From: Pachypanchax playfairii
Lineage: Eukaryota; Chordata; Actinopteri; Cyprinodontiformes; Aplocheilidae
NCBI GenBank assembly: GCA_006937955.1
Contig: SSNP01000019.1
Span: 5,320,103-5,384,102, forward strand
Direction: 5' to 3'
DNA: 64,000 nt
The translations under genes were made by a program, and so were the position numbers. This document shows positions 1 through 9,225 of this stretch, piece after piece. The number at the start of each line of letters is the position of its first letter. The stretch's first letter is position 1. The notes beneath the pieces are model-generated. The model was given only the letters and a program-made list of their open reading frames with translations. It was not told the origin of the DNA and ran no database searches.

Positions 1-960
1 GCGGACGCTACCTTCACCAGCTAGCGCCAAGAGGGAGCGTACAGCTGTAGGATCGGATTGAGAGCGGGGGCGCGAACGCTACCGTCACCAACAAGCCTAC
101 AGCCGTATCTGCGTGACAACACCGGACTCAAGTACTGGCATGGCGGGGCGCGAACGCAACCGCCAGCAGACCACAACACAGCGAAGCCACTACAGAAGTA
201 GAAGGCAATCAGAACAACAGGAAGCAGGGGCGCGAACGCTGCCCTGACAGAACTCTGGGAGCGGGCGATGACACCACCTGCACCCGGCAAAAAACTAAAC
301 ACAGAAGGCTAACACCGTCAGCCGGGGCGCCACAAACGTGGGAAGGCGAAAGCAAAGACTGGGAGCTGGTGCCGACGCTACCGTCACCAGGTAATACAAC
401 AAACAAAATAGGCCAACACCGTCAGCCTGAACGCCACACAACGTGGGAAGGAGACAGGACTCTGGGAGCGGGTGCCAACGCTACCTTCACCAGGAAACTA
501 ACTAAACAAAGGGGGCTAACACCGTCAGCGAGGGCGCCACCCAACGTGGGCAACAGAAAACTCTGGGAGCGGGCACTAACGCTACCTTCACCAGGCGAGC
601 CTGCTTTATTTTTCTTTTTTTTTACAAACAAAAGAGGCTTAGCATACTTACCCAAGTAGCAGCGAACAAATGAAAGGGGTACCCACCAGTGACAAGCACC
701 CAGTCGGGGAACGGGGCGCGAACGCTACCGTAACCAACTGAAGAGTTGTGCTTTTCTCTTCGGAGAAGTACCGTCAAAGATAATGTCCCGTTCGCAGCCC
801 TGGAGGGCGTTACACGCAGCTCCGACAGGTAGAAGGGCTTCAAGCGACGGGAGCAACCAACTGTAGCGCGTACATCCACCTGCACGCCGAACCGCACGCG
901 AAAAGAAATCAGGAAGAGAGCAACGGATGACGTAGGGCTATATTACCTCCGGGACGTCAT
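1..960 (-). mobile_element. 5' region of a DIRS-like retroelement (copy 1, runs off left edge)
   Basis: This is a GC-rich block unlike the AT-rich surroundings. It is homologous, in the same orientation, to 12490-13047, which lies directly upstream of a recognisable DIRS gag/RT/RNase H unit on the minus strand. Shared landmarks are the stretch near 85-150 (also near 12555-12610) and the stretch 640-735 (also 12947-13033). This copy keeps about 200 further bases (about 740-960) that copy 2 has lost, so it probably includes the true 5' terminus near 960. No open gag frame lies within these bases. The body would continue to the left of the window. The DIRS assignment is by homology to copy 2 and is inference. 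Confidence 0.6.
245..600. repeat. ~105-bp minisatellite inside the DIRS 5' region
   Basis: The block CTCTGGGAGCGGG followed by AACGCTACCTTCACCAG recurs, as does ACACCGTCAGC followed by GGGCGCCAC, with starts about 103-108 bases apart (near 310, 418 and 521). A degenerate version with similar spacing occurs at 12696-12910 in copy 2. Short open frames across it are by-products of the repeat and its GC content. Confidence 0.7.
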
Positions 961-1414
961 CCGGGGTCACAGGTGTGACTTGTTTGGCATTACTTCTCGT
1001 ACTGCGCATGCACGAATGGAAAATTCAGTGCTTTCAGCACCGCCTTCTGGCGGTCAGGAGGGATGAAATAGAACTCTGGATTGCGACAGTTGCAGTTGGA
1101 TTCAGCACCATGGACAGCAGTATGATAGCCAGTCATTTCAGGTTCAAACCATCAGGATCTTCTGAAACATCAGATGTTATTGAACTCTGGATTTATATCT
1201 AAAGTATCACCATCTACATCAGCCATCTGGTAAGTATTCATTCACACTGTTTGTTACCTTTACATGTATAGTTCTGTATATTTACAAAATGTATTTTAAA
1301 ATGCTGTAAAAATAATTTTCTTGAAACTACCAACTTCCAGATCTTTTTGTGTCGTTTCAGGTTCAAATCATCAGGATCTTCTGAAACATCAGATGTTATA
1401 GAACTCTGGATTTA

Positions 1415-1967
1415 CAGTGGGGCAAAAAAGTATTTAGTCAGCCACCAATTGTGTAAGTTCTCCCACTTAAAAAGATCAGAGAGGCCTGTAATTTTCATCA
1501 TAGGTATACCTCAACTATGAGAGACAAAATGAGGAAAAAAAATCCAGAAAATCACATTGTCTGATTTTTAAAGAATTTATTTGCAAATTATGGTGGAAAA
1601 TAAGTATTTGGTCACCTACAAACAAGTAAGATTTCTGGCTTTCACAGACCTGTAACTTCTTTAAGAGGCTCCTCGGTCCTCCACTCGTTACCTGTATTAA
1701 TGGCACCTGTGTGAACTCGTTATCAGTATAAAAGACACCTGTCCACAACCTCAAACAGTCACGCTCCAAACTCCACTATGGCCAAGACCAAAGAGCTGTC
1801 AAAGGACACCAGAAACAAAATTGTAGACCTTCACCAGGCTGGGAAGACTGAATCTGCAATAGGTAAGCAGCTTGGTGTGAAGAAATCAACTGTGGGAGCA
1901 ATTATTAGAAAATGGAAGACATACAAGACCACTGATAATCTCCCTCGATCTGGGGCTCCACGCAAGA
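1415..1967 (+). mobile_element. Tc1-like element, left third only (Tc1-A)
   Basis: It starts with CAGTGGGGCAAAAAAG directly after a TA dinucleotide (1413-1414) inside an exon-like module, as expected for Tc1 integration. It carries the full 200-bp terminal repeat and the first ~63 codons of the transposase (from ATG 1778, plus strand; start as in the intact copy at 6035-7057). It stops abruptly at the N at 1968, where satellite sequence resumes. The rest of the element and its right repeat are missing. The break coincides with the N, so this is more likely an assembly break than a biological truncation. Confidence 0.85.
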
Positions 1968-1968
1968 N
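1968..1968. other. one-base assembly gap
   Basis: A single N joins the middle of a Tc1 transposase frame to satellite sequence about 100 bp upstream of the next B-type module. Confidence 0.9.
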
Positions 1969-4900
1969 TACATGTATAGTTCTGTATATTTACAAAATGT
2001 ATTTTAAAATGCTGTTAAAAAATAATTTTCTTGAAACTAACAACTTCCAGATCTTTTTGTGTCGTTTCAGGTTCAAATCATCAGGATCTTCTGAAACATC
2101 AGATGTTATGGAACTCTGGATTCATATCTAAAGTATCACCGTCTACATTTTCCATCAGGTAAGTATTTTTTTTTACTGTATTTCATTATTTTCTTTGCAA
2201 AGTTTTCTTTTCATTCAAAATATATTGTCATTTTTAAGTCACAACAATTTTTTTCTGGAGAGTTGCAGAAACGTAGGTTAGTGTTGGCAGTCGCATGGCT
2301 AGCCATCTCGGGGACACTCAGTGTGATCCGAAGGGCGAGCTACAACAATGGGCAGCTTTTCGGTCACGTTGGTTTTGTGTTTAATCTACCCACCTATAAT
2401 CTGCATGAAGACTAGGAACCTGAATTAGTTTATACTTGAAGGATTTCGTCACGTAAAGTTGTTTCTGAGGAATCAGATCATTAGGAGTAAAAAAGGTGAG
2501 AACACACATTTGTGATAGAAAAACATGTTTTCTTTGAGGAGTGGATTATTACAACATTCTCAGAAATGGTCAATAAGCCGCCACAAAACTCTGGATTGCG
2601 ACAGTTGCAGTTGGATTCAGCACCATGGACAGCGGTACGATAGCCACACCTGGACACTCCCTGCTATAATAATTCAGCAGAGATTTTTTTGTCATTTCAG
2701 GTTCAAATCATCAGGATCTTCTGACACATCAGATGTTATTGAACTCTGGATTTATATCTAAAGTATCACCGTCTACATCAACCATCAGGTAAGTATTCAT
2801 TCACACTGTTACCTTTACATGTATAGTTCTGTATATTTACAAAATGTATTTTAAAATGCTGTTAAAAAATAATTTTCTTGAAACTAACAACTTCCAGATC
2901 TTTTTGTGTCGTTTCAGGTTCAAATCATCAGAATATTCTGAAACATCAGATGTTATGGAACTCTGGATTCATATCTAAAGTATCACCGTCTACATTTTCC
3001 ATCAGGTAAGTATTTTTTTTTACTGTATTTCATTATTTTCTTTGCAAAGTTTTCTTTTCATTCAAAATATATTGTCATTTTTAAGTCACAACAATTTTTT
3101 TCTGGAGAGTTGCAGAAACGTAGGTTAGTGTTGGCAGTCGCATGGCTAGCCATCTCGGGGACACTCAGTGTGATCCGAAGGGCGAGCTACAACAATGGGC
3201 AGCTTTTCGGTCACGTTGGTTTTGTGTTTAATCTACCCACCTATAATCTGCATAAAGACTAGGAACCTGAATTAGTTTATACCTGAAGGAATTCGCCACG
3301 TAAAGTTGTTTCTGAGGAATCAGATCATTAGGAGTAAAAAAGGTGAGAACACACATTTGTGATAGAAAAACATGTTTTCTTTAAGGAGTGGATTATTACA
3401 ACATTCTCAGAAATGGTCAATAAGCCGCCCCAAAACTCTGGATTGCGACAGTTGCAGTTGGATTCAGGACCATGGACAGCGGTACGATAGCCACCCCTGG
3501 ACACTCCCTGCTATAATAATTGAGCAGAGATTTTTCTGTCATTTCAGGTTCAAATCATCAGGATCTTCAGACACATCAGATGTTATTGAACTCTGGATTT
3601 ATATCTAAAGTATCACCGTCTACATCAACCATCTGGTAAGTATTCATTCACACTGTTTGTTACCTTTACATGTATAGTTCTGTATATTTACAAAATGTAT
3701 TTTAAAATGCTGTAAAAATAATTTTCTTGAAACTAACAACTTCCAGATCTTTTTGTGTCGTTTCAGGTTCAAATCATCAGGATCTTCTGAAACATCAGAT
3801 GTTATAGAACTCTGGATTTATATCTAAAGTATCACCATCTACATCAACCATCTGGTAAGTATTTCTTTTACTGTATTTCATTATTTTCTTTGCAAAGTTT
3901 TCTTTTCAGTCAAAATATATTGTCATTTTTAAGTCACAGCTATTTTTTTCTGGAGAGTTGCAGAAACGTAGGTTAGTGTTGGCAGTCGCATGGCTAGCCA
4001 TCTCGAGGATACTCAGTGTGATTCGAAGGGCGAGCTACAACAATGGGCAGCTTTTTGGTCACGTTGGTTTTGTGTTTAATCTACCCACCTATAATCTGCA
4101 TGAAGACTAGGAACCTGAATTAGTTTATACCTGAAGGAATTCGTCACGTAAAGTTGTGTCTGAGGAATAAGATCATTAGGAGAAAAAAAGGTGAGAACAC
4201 ACATTTGTGATAAAAAAAACATGTTTTCTTTAAGGAGTGGATTATTACAACATTCACAGAAATGGTCAATAAGCCGCCACAAAACTCTGGATTGCGTCAG
4301 TTGCAGGCTGCAGTTGGATTCAGCACCATGGACAGCGGTACGATAGCCACACCTGGACACTCCCTGCTATAATAATTCAGCAGAGATTTTTTTGTCATTT
4401 CAGGTTCAAATCATCAGGATCTTCTGACACATCAGATGTTATTGAACTCTGGATTTATACCTAAAGTATCTCCCTCTACATCAACCATCTGGTAAGTATT
4501 CATTCACATTGTTACCTTTACATGTACATTTCTATATATTTACACAATGTATTTTAAAATGCTGTTAAAAAGTAATTTTCTTGAAACTAACAACTTCCAG
4601 AGCTTTTTGTGTTGTTTCAGGTTCAAATCATCAGGATCTTCTGAAACATCAGTTTTTATGGAACTCTGGATTTATATCTAAAGTATTTCCTTCTACATCA
4701 ACCATCTGGTAAGTATTCTTTCACAATGTTTTTTACTTTTAGGAGTACACTTTAAAATTTTTCACAAATTATATTATGAAATACTGTTTGAAAATAATTT
4801 TCTTGAAACTAATAACTACCAACTTTTCTGTCCTTTTATGTTCAAACTATCAGGATCTTCTGACACATCACACCATATGGAACTCTGTGAGGCCAGACCC

Positions 4901-5808
4901 TCAGCTCGAGCCGGTGAGTACTTGGGTTCTGACCTGGCCCCTCAGCTGAAACAACAGATCCTGACTGTATGGAAGATCCCACGGCACGCCGTTGCAGAGA
5001 CTGTGTAGAAATAGAAGCCATGGTCGTGCCGGCCAGTAAGGGGCCACCAACAACAACGGTGGCCTTCCAAGAGAACCCTCTGAGGAGTGAGCCAAATCAG
5101 AGGAAGAGGGGGAAATGCATACAGGAAGCAATTAGGCCTATGATGTGCCAGCGCATCTCAGCCCAGGGATTCCTGTATCCCAATGAGGGAGTACCATCGA
5201 AGACAATAAGCTGACTCATCTGAGGCGAATAAGTCCACCTCTGCCTGCCCAAGTTGTCTCTAGATCTGGTACACCACTTCTGGGTGGAGGGACCACTCCC
5301 TAGGGGAGGGTCTCTGACGGGACAGAGAATCTGCAACCTGATTGCTGTGTCTTCGGAGATGCACTGCCTACAGTGAGGGCAGATGAGGAGCAGCCCAGGT
5401 CAGAAGCTCTTGAGATTCCCTCAGCAGCTGCGCTGACCTGACGCCCCCCTGATGGTTGATATGGTAGACAACGGACGTATTGTCCGACCAGACAAGAACG
5501 TGATTGCCTCTCAGATAGGGAAGAAAGTGTTTGAGAGCCAGATGAACGGCCTGCAACTCCAGCACATTTATGTCTGTGACGATCCCTTGGGGACCAGCCG
5601 CCCCAAACAGTTCTGTGCTGCCACACGGCACCCCACCCCGTAAGGCAGGCGTTTGTGGTGACCACTCCCCTGTGACACACCACCAACCCCATAGGGACCT
5701 CCTTGGACAGGTACCCCCTGTCCCTCCATGGGGCCAGTTGGAGACATATTCTCACTCTCCCGAGGCAGCCACTGAGGGTGCCAAAGGAGAGTATAAAAGA
5801 TATACATA
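4901..5808 (-). pseudogene. DIRS RNase H and C-terminal linker of pol, decayed
   Basis: The fragments read collinearly on the minus strand. VVTTNACLTGWGAVW (near 5660) leads, after a frameshift near 5625, into INVLELQAVHLALKHFLPYL and VWSDNTSVVYHINHQGG. Another shift leads to a region with the Q-K-W, NPWAEMRWH and LLLVAPYWPARPWL blocks typical of the segment after RNase H in DIRS pol. RNase H cleaves the RNA of the RNA/DNA hybrid. The first acidic catalytic residue, usually TTDA, is N here; the E of VLEL and the D of SDN are present. It ends in the satellite at about 4889. The upstream half of pol lies beyond the Tc1 insertions at 10190-11100. Confidence 0.8.
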
Positions 5809-5818
5809 CATACATATA

Positions 5819-6018
5819 CAGTGGGGCAAAGAAGTATTTAGTCAGCCACCAATTGTGTAAGTTCTCCCACTTAAAAAGATCAGAGAGGCCTGTAATTTTC
5901 ATCATAGGTATACCTCAACTATGAGAGACAAAATGAGGAAAAAAAATCCAGAAAATCACATTGTCTGATTTTTAAAGAATTTATTTGCAAATTATGGTGG
6001 AAAATAAGTATTTGGTCA
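5819..6018 (+). repeat. left inverted terminal repeat of Tc1-B
   Basis: This 200-bp arm is the inverse complement of 7221-7420. It holds the outer (about 5832) and inner (about 6005) transposase-binding-like direct repeats. Confidence 0.9.
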
Positions 6019-6034
6019 ATAACAAAAGTTAATC

Positions 6035-7057
6035 TCAATACTTTGTTATATTGCCTTTGTTGGCAATGACAGAGGTCAAACGTTTTCTGTAAGTCTTCAC
6101 AAGGTTTTCACACACTGTTGCTGGTATTTTGGCCCATTCCTCCATGCAGATCTCCTCTAGAGCAGTGATGTTTTGGGGCTGACGCTGGGCAACACGGACT
6201 TTCAACTCCCTCCAGAGATTTTCTATGGGGTTGAGATCTGGAGACTGGCTAGGCCACTCCAGGACCTTGAAATGCTTCTTACGAAGCCACTCCTTCGTTG
6301 CCCGGGCGGTGTGTTTGGGATCATTGTCATGCTGAAAGACCCAGCCACGTCTCATTTTCAATGCCCTTGCTGATGGAAGGAGGTTTTCACTCAAAATCTT
6401 ACGATACATGGCCCCATTCATTCTTTCCTTTACACGGATCAGTCGTCCTGGTCCCCTTGCAGAAAAACAGCCCCAAAGCATGATGTTTCCACCCCCATGC
6501 TTTACAGTAGGTATGGTGTTCTTTGGATCCAACTCAGCATTCTTTCCCCTCCAAACACGACAAGTTGAGTTTCTACCAAAAAGTTCTATTTTGGTTTCAT
6601 CTGACCATATGATGTTCTCCCAATCCTCTTCTGGATCATCCAAATGCTCTCTAGCAAACCGCAGACGGGCCTGGACGTGTCCTGGCTTCAGCAGGGGGAC
6701 ACGTCTGGCACTGCAGGATTTGAGTCCCTGGCGGCGTAGTGTGTTACTGATGGTAGCCTTTGTTACTTTGGTCCCAGCTCTCTGCAGGTCATTCACTAGG
6801 TCCCTCCGTGTGGTTCTGGGATTTTTGCTCACCGTTCTTGTGATCATTTTGACCCCACGGGGTGAGATCTTGCGTGGAGCCCCAGATCGAGGGAGATTAT
6901 CAGTGGTCTTGTATGTCTTCCATTTTCTAATAATTGCTCCCACAGTTGATTTCTTCACACCAAGCTGCTTACCTATTGCAGATTCAGTCTTCCCAGCCTG
7001 GTGAAGGTCTACAATTTTGTTTCTGGTGTCCTTTGACAGCTCTTTGGTCTTGGCCAT
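6035..7057 (-). CDS. Tc1/mariner transposase, 340 aa, intact
   Basis: A cut-and-paste DNA transposase that would bind the element's terminal repeats and integrate at TA. Residues 1-110 form the paired-like double helix-turn-helix region (KIVDLHQAGKTESAIGKQL; RSGAPRK between the subdomains). The catalytic triad is D153 (IIWSDETKIELF), D244 (FQHDNDPKHTA) and E279 (NLNPIENLW-type context, here DLNPIENLW), giving DD34E spacing. A glycine-rich box HGGGNIMLWGCF lies near residues 187-198. The length equals that of Sleeping Beauty transposase, and the C-terminus KGNITKY is near the usual KGNATKY, so the frame looks full length with no internal stop. The start is the ATG at 7057, about 164 bp inside the right terminal repeat. 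Whether the protein is active cannot be judged by eye. Confidence 0.95.
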   Translation of the reverse strand: MAKTKELSKDTRNKIVDLHQAGKTESAIGKQLGVKKSTVGAIIRKWKTYKTTDNLPRSGAPRKISPRGVKMITRTVSKNPRTTRRDLVNDLQRAGTKVTKATISNTLRRQGLKSCSARRVPLLKPGHVQARLRFAREHLDDPEEDWENIIWSDETKIELFGRNSTCRVWRGKNAELDPKNTIPTVKHGGGNIMLWGCFSARGPGRLIRVKERMNGAMYRKILSENLLPSARALKMRRGWVFQHDNDPKHTARATKEWLRKKHFKVLEWPSQSPDLNPIENLWRELKVRVAQRQPQNITALEEICMEEWAKIPATVCENLVKTYRKRLTSVIANKGNITKY

Positions 7058-7220
7058 AGTGGAGTTTGGAGCGTGACTGTTTGAGGTTGTGGACAGGTGT
7101 CTTTTATACTGATAACGAGTTCACACAGGTGCCATTAATACAGGTAACGAGTGGAGGACCGAGGAGCCTCTTAAAGAAGTTACAGGTCTGTGAAAGCCAG
7201 AAATCTTACTTGTTTGTAGG

Positions 7221-7420
7221 TGACCAAATACTTATTTTCCACCATAATTTGCAAATAAATTCTTTAAAAATCAGACAATGTGATTTTCTGGATTTTTTTT
7301 CCTCATTTTGTCTCTCATAGTTGAGGTATACCTATGATGAAAATTACAGGCCTCTCTGATCTTTTTAAGTGGGAGAACTTACACAATTGGTGGCTGACTA
7401 AATACTTTTTTGCCCCACTG
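7221..7420 (-). repeat. right inverted terminal repeat of Tc1-B
   Basis: Inverse complement of the left arm, ending in TTTTTTGCCCCACTG before the flanking TA. The same arm recurs at 9026-9225 and, in the other orientation, at 1415-1614. Confidence 0.9.
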
Positions 7421-7822
7421 TATATACGTATAAACCTATATATAGGAACCAGAAAGCACAGAGACTACATGAGGTAAAAAGAGGAGAAAAAAACTCCTCT
7501 CACGCAGCGCTCTCTTGTGGCACTATTTGAGATTAAAAAAAACACACCTCAGCGGGAAACAGATACGACGTAACACAGTGAGGGCATTAAGGAGCGTGAA
7601 TGCAGCTATTACAGCTTCAACTCTTCTGGGAAGGCTGTCCACAAGGTTGAGGAGAGTGTTTATAGGAATTTTTGACCATTCTTCCAAAAGTGCATTGGTG
7701 AGGTCACACACTGATGTTGGTCGAGACGGCCTGGCTCTCAGTCTCCGTTCCAATTCATCCCAAAGGTGTTCTATCGGGTTCAGGTCAGGACTCTGTGCAG
7801 GCCAGTCAAGTTCATCCACACC
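7421..7822 (-). repeat. first copy of Tc1-B flank carrying a Tc1-II fragment
   Basis: Equal to 9226-9627 at an offset of 1805 bp. It contains the C-terminal part of a second Tc1 family transposase on the minus strand (VDELDWPAQSPDLNPIEHLW and downstream). It stops at the N at 7823 in mid-frame. It is probably a duplicate produced in assembly. Confidence 0.8.
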
Positions 7823-7823
7823 N
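7823..7823. other. one-base assembly gap
   Basis: A single N at the junction where the sequence jumps from the Tc1-II fragment back to the base just inside the left repeat of the Tc1-B sequence (equivalent to 6019). Confidence 0.9.
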
Positions 7824-9225
7824 ATAACAAAAGTTAATCTCAATACTTTGTTATATAGCCTTTGTTGGCAATGACAGAGGTCAAACGTTTTCTGTAAGTC
7901 TTCACAAGGTTTTCACACACTGTTGCTGGTATTTTGGCCCATTCCTCCATGCAGATCTCCTCTAGAGCAGTGATGTTTTGGGGCTGACGCTGGGCAACAC
8001 GGACTTTCAACTCCCTCCAGAGATTTTCTATGGGGTTGAGATCTGGAGACTGGCTAGGCCACTCCAGGACCTTGAAATGCTTCTTACGAAGCCACTCCTT
8101 CGTTGCCCGGGCGGTGTGTTTGGGATCATTGTCATGCTGAAAGACCCAGCCACGTCTCATTTTCAATGCCCTTGCTGATGGAAGGAGGTTTTCACTCAAA
8201 ATCTTACGATACATGGCCCCATTCATTCTTTCCTTTACACGGATCAGTCGTCCTGGTCCCCTTGCAGAAAAACAGCCCCAAAGCATGATGTTTCCACCCC
8301 CATGCTTTACAGTAGGTATGGTGTTCTTTGGATCCAACTCAGCATTCTTTCCCCTCCAAACACGACAAGTTGAGTTTCTACCAAAAAGTTCTATTTTGGT
8401 TTCATCTGACCATATGATGTTCTCCCAATCCTCTTCTGGATCATCCAAATGCTCTCTAGCAAACCGCAGACGGGCCTGGACGTGTCCTGGCTTCAGCAGG
8501 GGGACACGTCTGGCACTGCAGGATTTGAGTCCCTGGCGGCGTAGTGTGTTACTGATGGTAGCCTTTGTTACTTTGGTCCCAGCTCTCTGCAGGTCATTCA
8601 CTAGGTCCCTCCGTGTGGTTCTGGGATTTTTGCTCACCGTTCTTGTGATCATTTTGACCCCACGGGGTGAGATCTTGCGTGGAGCCCCAGATCGAGGGAG
8701 ATTATCAGTGGTCTTGTATGTCTTCCATTTTCTAATAATTGCTCCCACAGTTGATTTCTTCACACCAAGCTGCTTACCTATTGCAGATTCAGTCTTCCCA
8801 GCCTGGTGAAGGTCTACAATTTTGTTTCTGGTGTCCTTTGACAGCTCTTTGGTCTTGGCCATAGTGGAGTTTGGAGCGTGACTGTTTGAGGTTGTGGACA
8901 GGTGTCTTTTATACTGATAACGAGTTCACACAGGTGCCATTAATACAGGTAACGAGTGGAGGACCGAGGAGCCTCTTAAAGAAGTTACAGGTCTGTGAAA
9001 GCCAGAAATCTTACTTGTTTGTAGGTGACCAAATACTTATTTTCCACCATAATTTGCAAATAAATTCTTTAAAAATCAGACAATGTGATTTTCTGGATTT
9101 TTTTTCCTCATTTTGTCTCTCATAGTTGAGGTATACCTATGATGAAAATTACAGGCCTCTCTGATCTTTTTAAGTGGGAGAACTTACACAATTGGTGGCT
9201 GACTAAATACTTTTTTGCCCCACTG
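7824..9225 (-). mobile_element. Tc1 copy lacking the left terminal repeat (Tc1-C)
   Basis: Matches 6019-7420 at a constant offset of 1805 bp, including the right terminal repeat (9026-9225) and the TA flank. Exactly the left 200-bp repeat is missing, and the N at 7823 takes its place. Without a left repeat it could not transpose. It may not exist as a separate locus (see finding). Confidence 0.8.
7840..8862 (-). CDS. Tc1/mariner transposase, 340 aa (duplicate of 6035-7057)
   Basis: The protein is identical to that of 6035-7057 except for one residue near the C-terminus: KGYITKY instead of KGNITKY, from T at 6052 versus A at 7857. The helix-turn-helix region, RSGAPRK and the D153/D244/E279 triad are all present, so the domain content is that of a working enzyme. 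The asparagine version agrees better with the Tc1/Sleeping Beauty family, so the tyrosine form is either a natural variant or a read error next to the gap. It should not be counted as an independent gene until the duplication is confirmed. Confidence 0.75.
   Translation of the reverse strand: MAKTKELSKDTRNKIVDLHQAGKTESAIGKQLGVKKSTVGAIIRKWKTYKTTDNLPRSGAPRKISPRGVKMITRTVSKNPRTTRRDLVNDLQRAGTKVTKATISNTLRRQGLKSCSARRVPLLKPGHVQARLRFAREHLDDPEEDWENIIWSDETKIELFGRNSTCRVWRGKNAELDPKNTIPTVKHGGGNIMLWGCFSARGPGRLIRVKERMNGAMYRKILSENLLPSARALKMRRGWVFQHDNDPKHTARATKEWLRKKHFKVLEWPSQSPDLNPIENLWRELKVRVAQRQPQNITALEEICMEEWAKIPATVCENLVKTYRKRLTSVIANKGYITKY

Larger units (their letters stand above)
1142..4887 (+). repeat. 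ten exon-like 88-bp modules with splice-site flanks
   Basis: Modules lie at 1142-1229, 1361-1414 (cut by Tc1), 2071-2158, 2701-2788, 2918-3005, 3548-3635, 3767-3854, 4404-4491, 4621-4708 and 4841-4887 (cut by DIRS). All eight complete copies are exactly 88 bp. Nine have a pyrimidine-rich tract ending in TTTCAG immediately before, and all eight complete ones are followed by GTAAGTATT. The third frame is free of stops in every complete copy I translated; the second ends at a conserved TAA. Since 88 is not a multiple of three, joining modules in series would not keep one frame. Whether they are spliced is unknown. Confidence 0.8.
1075..4888. repeat. satellite array, period about 847-856 bp
   Basis: Long units repeat head to tail. 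Landmarks recur at 2525, 3372 and 4221 (ATGTTTTCTTT) and at 2701, 3548 and 4404 (module start), giving periods of 847-856 bp. Each unit has an A-type and a B-type 88-bp splice-bounded module about 217-219 bp apart, then about 540 bp of spacer. The first unit is interrupted by a truncated Tc1 and a one-base gap. The array abuts DIRS-like sequence on both sides, and a degenerate fragment reappears beyond the second DIRS copy at 13048-13200. No protein-coding gene is supported; one frame of the module stays open, which is treated as a finding. Confidence 0.85.
5819..7420 (-). mobile_element. complete Tc1-like transposon (Tc1-B)
   Basis: This 1602-bp element is flanked by TA on both sides (5817-5818 and 7421-7422). 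Inverted terminal repeats of 200 bp (5819-6018 and 7221-7420) begin CAGTGGGGCAAA(A/G)AAG. An outer AAGTATTTAGTCAG and an inner AAGTATTTGGTCA make an IR/DR layout as in fish Tc1 elements. One intact transposase frame lies between them on the minus strand. It is inserted in the DIRS-like element. High integrity suggests recent activity. Confidence 0.95.

Noticed and set aside
2525..3608. Repeated 78-codon frames (at 2525 and 3372) ending KSSGSSDTSDVIELWIYI
   Set aside because: They read through the acceptor site and part of the 88-bp module in a frame ending at a conserved TAA. There is no domain and no start context. They recur only because the satellite repeats.
1142..4887. CRISPR array
   Set aside because: Modules are 88 bp with conserved, repeated spacers and splice-type flanks in a vertebrate genome. 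Nothing resembles spacers or cas genes.
5300..5905. 201-codon minus-strand frame
   Set aside because: A composite: its start is the Tc1 terminal repeat and its body is DIRS RNase H in two different frames. Not one gene.
6173..7004. Plus-strand frames of 66, 61 and 198 codons (and their duplicates near 8000-8800)
   Set aside because: Shadows opposite the intact transposase gene.
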